From: Apostichopus japonicus
Lineage: Eukaryota > Echinodermata > Holothuroidea > Aspidochirotida > Stichopodidae
DNA length: 64,000 bases
Assembly (NCBI RefSeq): GCF_037975245.1
Contig: NC_092579.1
Span: 13,934,678 to 13,998,677 of the forward strand
Reading direction: 5' to 3'
Position 1 is the stretch's first letter; the number at the start of each line of letters is the position of its first letter. The notes beneath the pieces are model-generated. The model had not been told where the DNA came from. It saw only the letters and a list, made by a program, of their open reading frames with translations, and searched no databases. This document shows positions 28,101 to 33,689 of the stretch, one piece after another. Both the position numbers and the translations under genes were made by a program.

Positions 28101-31100
28101 TCCCAGTGCCAAGGTGAGTCACGGTTGATATTTTGGGACAAGTTGCAAATGGTGTAGGGGAATATTTTCAAACATAACGGTCATGTGATCCGAGGTCACC
28201 AAAGGTCAATTAATGATAAAAAACTAAGTTTTTTGGCGATAACTTGAGAACAAATTGTCTGTTAGGGTTGGAAATTACTTCAATGTAATCCAATTGTCAA
28301 CCCGCATGTGGGTGACCTTTGACCTCAATTTGACCTCTGGTGACCTTTACATGTTTTGGGGATTTTTACAGTTTTGATGCTATTTTCAGATGTCAAAGGT
28401 ACCTTCTGATCATAAATGTCAATAGGTTGACCCCCGCGTGACCTTCGAATGCAAAGTTATACAAGTTCAAAGTTAAATTTCAGACATTTTGTGCAATAAC
28501 TCCCAGTGCCAATGTGTGTCACGGTTGATATTTTGGGACAAGTTGCAAATGGTATAGGGGAATATTTTCAAACTTAACGGTCATGTGATCCGAGGTCACC
28601 AAAGGTCAATTAATGATAAAAAACTAGTTTTTTTGTGGATAACTTGAGAACGAATTGTCTGTTAGGGTTGCAAATTACTTCAATGTAATCCAATTGTCAA
28701 CCCGCATGTGGATGACCTTTGACCTCAATTTGACCTCTGGTGACCTTTACATGTTTTGGGGATTTTTACAGTTTCGATGCTATTTTCAGATGTCAAAGGT
28801 ACCTTCTGATCATAAATGTCAATGGGCTGACCCCCGTGTGACCTTCGAATGCGAAGTTATACAAGGTCAAAGTTAAATTTCAGACATTTTGTGCAATAAC
28901 TCCCAGTGCCAAGGTGTTTCACGGTTGATATTTTGGGACAAGTTGCAAATGGTATAGGGGAATATTTTCAAACTTAACGGTCATGTGATCGAGGTCACCA
29001 AAGGTCAATTAATGATAAAAAACTAAGTTTTTTGGCGATAACTTGAGAATGAATTGTCCGTTAGGGTTGAAAATTACTTCAATGTAATCCAATTGTCAAC
29101 CCGCATGTTGGTGACCTTTGACCTAAATTTGACCTCTGGTGACCTTTACTTGTTTTGGGGATTTTTACAGTTTTGATGCTATTTTCAGATGTCAAAGGTA
29201 CCTTCTGATCATTAATGTCAATGGGTTGACCCCCGTAGGACCTTCGTGTGCAAAGTTATTAATGTTAAAAATTAATTAATGTTAAAAAAGTAGTATTTTG
29301 GGGGGAAAAATGGGCAAAGAAAAAATGTTTGAATTTTTGAATTTTTGATGCTCTATTTAGGTCTCACCGATCAAAAAGGTCAATTGGTTGACCTCCGGGT
29401 GTGCAGTTATGCAATTAAATCCCAATGCCACGGTTGATATTTTGGGACAAGTTGTGAATGGGGTGGTGGAACATTTTCAAATTTCACGGTCATGTCATCT
29501 GTGGTCACCAATGTTATCATATATGTTGACCTTCTTGTAGGTGACCTTATATCTCTTACATTTTCGACGCCATGGTCAGATCTCAAAAGTGCATTTTGAT
29601 CATAATCCGATCACAATTTGTGATCACAAAAGTGTTGGCTATAGTGTTGGTTACTTTATGGGTACATGTAGGACCACAATTACTTGACTATTTGAACCCA
29701 ATCTTGCTTGATAATATTATGTGTATTGTCATATACCCCTACGCAAGGAACCACAGTGCCCTTGGGCTCTTGTTATTCTGTGTATCCTGTCCATTAAAGC
29801 AATATTTTCAGTTGATTTTGATTAACTTTAGGTATGCTTTACAATAATAATCATCTACTGCAATAATGTATTATCAATTTTATTGATACACACTGAAGTA
29901 ACATTTCTAATAAAATTTTGGATTTTTCCAGTTGCTCTTAACAAGTTATTAATACTGACCACAAATGGACTGTTTTTGGTGAAAGTGTGTCAATGCTGTC
30001 TATTATTAACATAGAATGTGTGTCTGGATTCATTCTACATCAGTATTATGTATGTACAAATGACCTTAAAAGTTGACTTTAATTTATCTGTTTAGAGTCC
30101 TATCATACTGTGAACACTCCAATTTATTTTCTTTATTCAATTTCTCTCTCCTTTACCGTCTCTTTCATAGAGCTCGAAGAATGGATCGGAGCGAGAGGTC
30201 CTTGGCTGGTGTCCGATAAGAGAGTGGCTCTGCTTGTCCGACAGATGGCGTTACACGCAAACGTAAAGTCAAAACGATTATTGGAACCATTTGACCTTTT
30301 TATTTATTTACCAGATTTGTGCTGTTTCTTTAGTTTGCTAATAATATGGAGATTTAGATTCCAGAAACTGACCTTCTATAACTTTCTACAATCTTTGTAT
30401 AAATACAGCAAATCAACAACAGAAAACTGACTGGGAAGTTCAAGTTATAAACAAACTTGAAAGAGCAAACGTAATATAAGATATTATTAGATTTTTAACA
30501 CTGCAAAGTCTTTTTATTTTTTCATTAATTGAAGAATTTGAAATAGAACTAGTACGAAAAAACTCAAGAAATTTCTGCATTAGAAAATATTTATTGATAT
30601 TTAATTTGGAAGGTTGAGAAGTGAACATAGAATAGAACATCAAAGATTGACATTTTGATGTGGTATAAGTTCTTGATGTGGTATAAGTCAAAGTAAAGCC
30701 TTTACATGTGTTCCACAATTTGGAACAGTGTTTTAAGTCAAAACGTAGCACACTACTCGGTATCCAAGCTTCATGGAAAGGTATTCGTCTTGTAATATCT
30801 CCTAAGTTTTTAGTCTCCAGACTGTCTTTGTCATAGTGTTCTTGTCATACCTCTGTGTGAGTTTTTAGTCTCCAGACTGTCTTTGTGACAGCGTTCAGTT
30901 ACTCACATATTTATCTGGTTATTCTGATATATCAGGCTTTTGTCCGTAGAGTACGAAGTCCTGTTTGATCTGCAAAGGTGCAGTTCCCTCGGGACACATC
31001 AGGCTTCACATTTGCTATAATAATTGAACTTCATATTTCTGACTTGCTGTAAAAGCTACAGAAATATTAATTATAGTTAAATTCAAGTTGTCTAACAAGG

Positions 31101-31526
31101 GACAGAAGGATTGTACAAAGTTTAAACAACAAATCCCACCAACATAGTGATTTATAATTGCTACAGTCAAAGCAAAGTTGTACTGACTGTTTCCTTCAGG
31201 GAAATGTTTATCTGATTTGTCATCAAAAGACGATTGTTTGGAACAGTTTGTGATAATGATAATGAGATAATTCTCTTGTCTATTTTTTTTAGCTTGCCTC
31301 TCAGATCCACAAGAGCCAATCTAAAGGCAAGGCAGCGGCATCGTTCTCATCCAATTGGCTGGAGAGGCTACGACAGATTGGGAGGATTCGCTCTAAACTG
31401 TCTCATTCACCTACATCATCCTTGCCACAGGTGATTGGAATGCCAGTGAAACCGACGGCAAGTGCAGAATCTCACATGAAGAAGAAACCGGGCTCCTCAC
31501 TGACAGACTTCTCGCAATACACTTGA
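489..31526 (+). CDS. TSC2: Tuberin (TSC2), 5'-partial, 27 exons to the stop codon
   Basis: Tuberin is the GTPase-activating subunit of the TSC1-TSC2-TBC1D7 complex, which converts Rheb-GTP to Rheb-GDP on lysosomes and so restrains mTORC1. Exons: 489-632, 1718-1876, 2734-2919, 3990-4145, 5216-5344, 6035-6157, 7305-7411, 8070-8202, 9371-9493, 9804-9938, 10879-11068, 11387-11480, 12037-12139, 12409-12509, 13117-13275, 13701-14485, 16171-16308, 18965-19068, 20495-21044, 21649-21823, 22892-22970, 24459-24545, 25060-25246, 25625-25764, 26416-26494, 30171-30262, 31293-31526. All have AG/GT borders and join in phase into about 1,563 residues. Blocks such as [29 protein letters not shown] and [10 protein letters not shown] are tuberin hallmarks. 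The N-terminal exons lie upstream of the window. Exon limits come from reading splice sites, not from transcripts. Confidence 0.96.
668..1530. repeat. 56 bp minisatellite with higher-order repeat
   Basis: About 15 copies of a 56-57 bp unit fill the intron between the first two visible TSC2 exons. The unit core is CAATATCCATACCATACATT ... GATGGTATGG. Unit starts (the C of CAATATCC) fall at 678, 734, 790, 846, 902, 958 and 1014. Each unit carries a short inverted pair, CCATACCAT and ATGGTATGG. A block of five units recurs: 931 onward matches 1210 onward at an offset of 279. Confidence 0.95.
2217..2290. repeat. CCACA-type microsatellite and C-rich tract
   Basis: A run of ACCAC/ACACC pentamer-like copies changes into CCCCACCC repeats within a TSC2 intron. 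A G homopolymer follows at about 2487-2498. No gene content is visible between 1877 and 2733. Confidence 0.9.
3440..3970 (+). mobile_element. Probable non-LTR retrotransposon 3' end (relic)
   Basis: The translated end [20 protein letters not shown] is followed by an AT-rich tail, then TGTAAAGCGCTTTGAAGC, a TTGCGCTAAATAA motif, and finally ATTATTATT at the right edge. This layout, with a basic peptide end, an AAGCGCTTTGA element and a simple ATT tail, is typical of 3' ends of LINE-like or LINE-mobilised elements in marine invertebrates. No reverse transcriptase is present, so it is a truncated copy in the intron before the TSC2 exon at 3990. Confidence 0.5.
4768..5200. repeat. About 45-57 bp tandem array abutting a TSC2 exon
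   Basis: Roughly nine units with the core GACAAATGTGGCAGGTGTT, TCTCACAAACAC and CCTTCTTTATCGTAGAC run up to 15 bases before the acceptor of exon 5216. Unit length varies by loss of an ACAAAC block. Each unit contains CCTTCTTTATCGTAG or a close variant, which resembles a 3' splice site. The top-strand frame used by the exon is open through the whole array. Confidence 0.92.
5216..9493 (+). CDS. TSC2: TSC2 exons 5216-5344, 6035-6157, 7305-7411, 8070-8202, 9371-9493
   Basis: Five exons continue the helical solenoid. Diagnostic pieces are [12 protein letters not shown], then [14 protein letters not shown], then [20 protein letters not shown] (human [20 protein letters not shown]), a divergent Pro-rich linker, and [19 protein letters not shown] (human ESDWKVLKLVLGRLPESLR). 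The exon ending at 7411 stops after two bases of a Gly codon, and the next exon at 8070 supplies the third base, which fixes those borders. The Pro/Ser linker in the 8070 exon is shorter than the human one. A tandem array ends right against the acceptor of the first exon in this group. Confidence 0.93.
6490..6730 (+). repeat. Diverged single copy related to the 26.9-29.8 kb repeat family
   Basis: After a TGTGTGTATGTATGTGTG tract come GTGACGCTCAGA, AGCCTATTGTTTTTGGTGGA and GGTCAAAGATCATTTGGGGT. The same order, a TG-rich tract, GTGACACTTGC, CCTATTGTTTTTGGTGCC and GGTCACC, appears at 26940-27110. This suggests a shared dispersed element, present here as one degraded copy in a TSC2 intron. Confidence 0.6.
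8240..9084. repeat. 40 bp minisatellite built on a 16 bp palindrome
   Basis: About 21 copies of a 40 bp unit run without interruption through the TSC2 intron 8203-9370. Unit text in two halves is TTGACAAAGGATGATGGATA and GCTATCCATGCTAGGCTAAA. The middle, ATGGATAGCTATCCAT, is a perfect palindrome and is intact in most units. Divergence is low (point changes such as ATGAATA or CTATGCTAAA), which suggests recent homogenisation. Confidence 0.96.
9804..12139 (+). CDS. TSC2: TSC2 exons 9804-9938, 10879-11068, 11387-11480, 12037-12139 (tuberin domain)
   Basis: These exons encode the best conserved part of the central tuberin domain. Visible are [15 protein letters not shown] (human SATASMAVPLLEFLS), [12 protein letters not shown] (human FAISLPYTNPSK) and [18 protein letters not shown] (human [18 protein letters not shown]). 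Intron phases 0, 1, 2 and 0 join without a frame break. The acceptor at 11386 follows a long pyrimidine tract. Identity here is high enough that the gene assignment does not depend on any other region. Confidence 0.96.
9939..10878 (+). other. TSC2 intron without recognisable content
   Basis: Only an ACTTACTT-type short repeat (10790-10830) was seen. No exon-like segment, RNA gene or clear transposon was recognised. Confidence 0.7.
12409..13275 (+). CDS. TSC2: TSC2 exons 12409-12509 and 13117-13275 (linker into a conserved helix)
   Basis: The first exon encodes a basic, Ser-rich linker ending LRRSNSL. It occupies the place of the human segment with the Akt site Ser939 (RARSTSL), but the exact R-x-R-x-x-S spacing is not kept. 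The second exon holds [21 protein letters not shown] and ends within KRSP, matching human [21 protein letters not shown] and PKRSP. Its acceptor sits after a run of C residues (13106-13116), an unusually strong pyrimidine tract. The donor splits an Arg codon after its second base. Confidence 0.92.
13701..14485 (+). CDS. TSC2: TSC2 large linker exon with acidic tail
   Basis: This 785-base exon is the longest of the gene. It starts [20 protein letters not shown] (human [20 protein letters not shown]), runs through a low-conservation Ser/Thr/Arg-rich linker, and returns to conserved sequence at [20 protein letters not shown] (human [20 protein letters not shown]). Two Cys clusters occur, CEKCNN near the start and CNCWC just before SWAEV; human tuberin lacks them. 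The exon closes with a strongly acidic stretch rich in Glu and Asp (about 14380-14475). It ends in phase 1, so it must be joined to an exon beginning with two bases of a codon; 16171 fits. Confidence 0.93.
14590..14632. repeat. AT dinucleotide microsatellite
   Basis: An A-rich stretch followed by (AT)n lies in the TSC2 intron just after exon 13701-14485. Similar AT runs occur at 16603-16625, 17216-17242 and 21885-21915. Confidence 0.9.
14745..15343. repeat. 75 bp tandem array, open in frame on both strands
   Basis: Eight copies of a 75 bp unit, for example CAGCCCCGTATTAAAGTTGC at 14821, 14896 (variant) and 14971. Because 75 is a multiple of 3, the unit translates as a 25-residue repeat ([20 protein letters not shown]...) on the top strand and as another on the bottom strand. 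It sits in the TSC2 intron between 14485 and 16171 and has no codon evidence beyond periodicity. I treat it as a minisatellite, not a gene. Confidence 0.93.
16171..16308 (+). CDS. TSC2: TSC2 small linker exon, found by splice phase
   Basis: A 138-base open segment lies between ...GGACTTAG and GGTATTTA. Read as a phase 1 to phase 1 exon it gives [20 protein letters not shown], then [20 protein letters not shown], with no stop. It joins in frame with the exon ending at 14485 and the one starting at 18965. The Pro/Ser-rich composition suits the tuberin linker. There is no clear human counterpart, so the evidence is splice sites, phase and codon-like composition. The exon could be optional, because skipping it also keeps the frame (phase 1 on both sides). 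Confidence 0.72.
16309..18964 (+). other. Large TSC2 intron, mostly unique
   Basis: This 2.7 kb interval has a purine tract near 16525, AT microsatellites at 16603 and 17216, and C-rich tracts at about 17438 and 18427. Short open frames near 17.6-18.1 kb are AT-rich, lack similarity to anything I know and have no matching splice phase. I see no gene here. Confidence 0.65.
18965..19068 (+). CDS. TSC2: TSC2 linker exon
   Basis: A 104-base exon reads [20 protein letters not shown] followed by [15 protein letters not shown]. The acceptor follows a T-rich tract (18938-18964) and the donor is AAG/GTGATC. It accepts phase 1 and ends in phase 0, consistent with both neighbours. It belongs to the poorly conserved linker before the RapGAP domain and has no recognisable motif. 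Confidence 0.78.
19232..19730 (+). mobile_element. tRNA-derived SINE
   Basis: The head GGCTTAGTTCAGCGGTTAGA at 19238 looks like a tRNA D-arm with an A box (TAGTTCAGCGG). About 40 bases later GGATCAAAATTCC (19285-19297) resembles a B box. A body of about 400 bases and a T-rich end (about 19721-19732) follow. The tRNA cloverleaf is degenerate and the region is inside a TSC2 intron, so it is a SINE head, not a functional tRNA. The right limit is approximate. Confidence 0.7.
20111..20230 (+). repeat. Dispersed repeat, copy 1
   Basis: The stretch AACTGTTAGCAAACTGCTTA, TCCACTAAAGAGCCTGTGTA and AGAGAATGTGTAAAA, ending with GGCCTGACGTTTCCATCCTA, recurs in this window at 25266-25349 and inverted at 59997-60060. 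Copy 1 is the most complete and includes the segment CCTAGCAGGATCCTACCC. It is intronic in TSC2 and has no coding sequence. Confidence 0.85.
20495..21044 (+). CDS. TSC2: TSC2 regulatory linker exon with AMPK-type site
   Basis: A 550-base exon, phase 0 to phase 1, encodes about 183 residues rich in Lys, Glu, Asp and Ser. The stretch [15 protein letters not shown] (from 20579) aligns with human PLSKSSSSPELQTL around the AMPK-regulated Ser1387. Leu at -5, Lys at -3 and Leu at +4 relative to the Ser codon at 20600-20602 fit the AMPK consensus. Downstream is mostly charged and probably disordered. The frame runs on into the intron and stops at 21055; the donor at 21045 (GGTGAGT) is the likely exit. 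Confidence 0.9.
21649..21823 (+). CDS. TSC2: TSC2 exon with Akt-type site before the RapGAP domain
   Basis: This 175-base exon contains [20 protein letters not shown], which aligns with human LRPRGYTISDSAPSRRGKR. The Thr codon at 21699-21701 sits in R-x-R-x-x-T, the context of human Thr1462, a major Akt site that relieves TSC2 inhibition of Rheb. The end, KSGVDPS, matches human KVPGINPS, and its Ser codon is completed by the next exon at 22892. The Lys/Arg-rich middle part corresponds to the basic segment before the GAP domain. Confidence 0.94.
22170..22245. repeat. CCTCCCC-type pyrimidine microsatellite
   Basis: Imperfect copies of CCCCTTACTCCT and CCCCTTCCTCCT give an almost pure pyrimidine tract on the top strand in the TSC2 intron 21824-22891. 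Confidence 0.85.
22892..26494 (+). CDS. TSC2: TSC2 RapGAP domain exons 22892-22970, 24459-24545, 25060-25246, 25625-25764, 26416-26494
   Basis: Five exons encode the Rheb-GAP domain. Visible in order are [88 protein letters not shown], then [18 protein letters not shown] and [14 protein letters not shown]. The Asn of HIGND (codon 25702-25704) corresponds to the catalytic asparagine thumb, human Asn1643, so the domain should be active. Phases 2, 0, 0, 1, 0 and 1 join cleanly. The domain continues into 30171-30262. A very large repeat array fills the intron after 26494. Confidence 0.96.
23600..24190. repeat. About 117 bp tandem array
   Basis: Five copies, each starting TACCTGGCTTGTGACCCAGA, fall at about 23604, 23721, 23839, 23955 and 24073, in the intron between the first two RapGAP exons. 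Copies are over 95 percent alike by eye, with one short insertion (GAGGATAAATG) in copy 2. No splice or coding signal is associated. Confidence 0.93.
25266..25349 (+). repeat. Dispersed repeat, copy 2
   Basis: This copy is about 90 percent like copy 1 by eye across GTTAGCAAACTGCTTATCCA and GAGCCTGTGTAAGAGAATGT, and breaks off at GGCCTGACGTTAAAAG. It lies between two RapGAP exons of TSC2 and ends about 275 bases before the acceptor at 25624. Confidence 0.85.
26907..29790. repeat. Repeat element with internal about 402 bp tandem units, rich in GGTCA words
   Basis: The left part begins with GCAAAAGGAACCTATGCAGT and a TG microsatellite. The right part ends with AAGGAACCACAGTGCCCTTG and GGCTCTTGTTA. 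Between them a unit of about 400 bases recurs: CAATAACTCCCAGTGCC appears at about 27140, 28094, 28494 and 28897, with shorter variants around 27798 and 29407. Every unit has AGGTCACCAAAGGTCAAT and GGTGACCTTTGACCTCAA. The whole occupies most of the 3.7 kb intron before the last RapGAP exon. No protein is encoded. Confidence 0.88.
30171..30262 (+). CDS. TSC2: TSC2 exon, end of RapGAP domain
   Basis: The exon gives [20 protein letters not shown] and then [11 protein letters not shown], matching human [25 protein letters not shown] at its C-terminal half. It accepts the phase-1 end of 26494 and closes in phase 0 at an AAC/GTAAAG donor. The stretch before SDKR is divergent from human. Confidence 0.94.
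31293..31526 (+). CDS. TSC2: TSC2 terminal coding exon with stop
   Basis: The last coding exon starts [11 protein letters not shown] (human MASQVHHSRSN), continues with [18 protein letters not shown] (human PSKWIARLRHIKRLRQRI) and ends [10 protein letters not shown] before TGA at 31524-31526, like human SSVEDFTEFV. The length and C-terminal motif show that the gene is complete on this side. A 167 bp tandem array begins about 65 bases after the stop, so the 3' UTR is probably repeat-derived. Confidence 0.95.
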   Translation, partial: LASQIHKSQSKGKAAASFSSNWLERLRQIGRIRSKLSHSPTSSLPQVIGMPVKPTASAESHMKKKPGSSLTDFSQYT

Positions 31527-31589
31527 ACACTGTTTGATGTTTTGCCTTGGAAGGTATATAAAGTAATCATGCGGTCATTCGCAGTTGAT

Positions 31590-32640
31590 GTGCACCGATG
31601 GTTTCCATAGCAACTGGCACAGAAGAATGAGCATAGCACAACAAACGCATCCTCTCTTTCTGTATTTTGCAGTACAATAAGAATGCAGATGTTATGTAGA
31701 TGCTACAAGGTTGTATCTTGTTATATCCAATAGCTGCTAGTGTTTGAGGGGTACATCATTGGTTTCCATAGAAACTGATATGGGAAAGAGATTCTAACAT
31801 GATGTATGCATGCTATCTGTATATACTTAGGAGTTCAATACAAATGCAGAACTAGGTGAATCATGTAGATACTACAGTGGTATATCTACCTGTGTTAAAC
31901 AGCTGCTAGATTTTAAGGGGGCACCAATGGTTTCCATAGAAACTGAGATGTGACAGATAATGGCAGGTGATTTATGCATGCTTTCTGTCTATACTTAGGA
32001 GTTCAATACAATTCAGAACTAGGTGAATCATGTAGATACTACAGTGTTATATCTACCTGTGTTAAACAGCTGCTAGAATTTAAAGGGGGCACCGATGGTT
32101 TCCATAGAAACTGAGATGTGATAGATAATGTAAGGTGATTTATGCATGCTATCTGTCTATACTCAGGAGTTCAATACAAATGCAGAACTAGGTGAATCAT
32201 GTAGATACTCCAGTGTTATATCTACCTGTGTTGAACAGCTGCTAGAGTTTAAGGGGCACCAATGGTTTCCATAGAAACTGAGATGTAACAGATAATGTAA
32301 GGTGATTTATGCATGCTATCTGTCTGTACTTGGGAGTTCAATACAAATGCAGAACTAGGTTAATCATGTAGATACTACAGTGTTATATCTACCTGTGTTG
32401 AACGGCTGCTAGATTTTAAGGGGGCACCAATGGTTTCCATAGAAACTGAGATGTAACAGATAATGTAACATGAAGTATTCATGCTATCTGTCTTTACTTA
32501 GGTTTACAATGTACAGACTACAGAAATTGTTTAGTTTGTCTCTAGCTATGGACAGATGTTAGAGTATTTGAATGGTTTCCATAGAAATTGAGCTGCGAGC
32601 AATAACCTTAAGTGATTTATGCATGCTAAATACTTGGAGT
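31590..32640. repeat. 167 bp tandem array in the TSC2 3' flank
   Basis: Seven copies, marked by ATGGTTTCCATAGAAACTGA or variants near 31599, 31760, 31927, 32095, 32262, 32430 and 32572, with spacings of 162-168 in the interior. Units also share GCAGAACTAGGTGAATCATG and TATATCTACCTGTGTT. End copies are more diverged than inner ones, as in arrays grown by unequal exchange. It starts 64 bases after the TSC2 stop and is probably transcribed as 3' UTR. Confidence 0.92.
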
Positions 32641-33681
32641 ACAGAACAACTGAAGATTTTTGAGTTTAAGGTATACATGAAAGGTTGTCATAAAAATTTA
32701 TACTCGAAAGTGATTATAGAGTGAGAGCGAAAACAATATATGCTTCATTCTGTATTTAGAGTTATGATTGGTCAAAGACGTCAGATATTACAAGGTTGCA
32801 TGTGACTACATTAAAAAGCTACTGGTGTTTAAATGCATTGAAGACTGCATTGAAGAAATGCATGCGTGCCGTGCTCTGAAAAAGTTGCTTGCAAGTGGAG
32901 TTTTCTTCTTGTCGCTACAAAATACAGCGACTGTGCTGTGGGTATTGTTCCCAGCTGTATGTACAGACTGTACACTAGTGTCTAATTACCGACGGTAGCA
33001 AGCTGTGTGTGTATTTTCTGGGATGGATGGTGGTGTCTAACACTTCTGTTACACCTCATTCAAACTAGGTCAGATTACCGGCATGAGACGTTTCTTTGTG
33101 CGCGAGTCTTCACACCCTTTAAGAATCTTTCAATGGTTTGATAGATGCTGATATATGGACGACATAGCAACGGTGTTTCATTCTATTAGGTATGTAGGAT
33201 CATGATATAACAGTAAAGGTTGGATCATGATATAACAGTAAAGGTTAGTTAAGTGAGTACAAACCCTGAGAGATTTTGTAACTTGAATACATATTGACCA
33301 TGTTGTACACTATAAATAATACTAGATTACAAACTGAAAATAATTAAAAAAGTACCAATCAGCTGAGTTTGTTATCTATTAGTCATTATATCAACTATGA
33401 ATTATCTATTCTCTTTTCGATAAAAAAAGATTACCAGGGATTGGTGGAAAATCATTTTCCCTCGGCTTGCAACTTTTACAAAATTTGTAATGCTCACTTG
33501 TCTGGAGTTGTAGGTTCACTGTCCACCTTCAACCTTAGCTGATGATCTAAAAAATAAAAAAAATCTCAGCAATGCACCTTATTTTTCAATTTATGTGGGT
33601 TTAACAAATTGAAAACAGCTTGATGAGATTAAGAAAAGCAGTTTCTGCATGCATGGCTAGCATCCTCCAGAACAGGAGCCA

Positions 33682-33687
33682 AATAAA
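33682..33687 (+). terminator. Candidate TSC2 polyadenylation signal
   Basis: AATAAA in GCCAAATAAAGAG is followed within 40 bases by a TGTTTGTGTTTT GT-rich stretch, as expected for a cleavage site. If it is used, the 3' UTR would be about 2.2 kb. Other AATAAA words exist in the region, so the choice is tentative. Confidence 0.35.
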
Positions 33688-33689
33688 GA

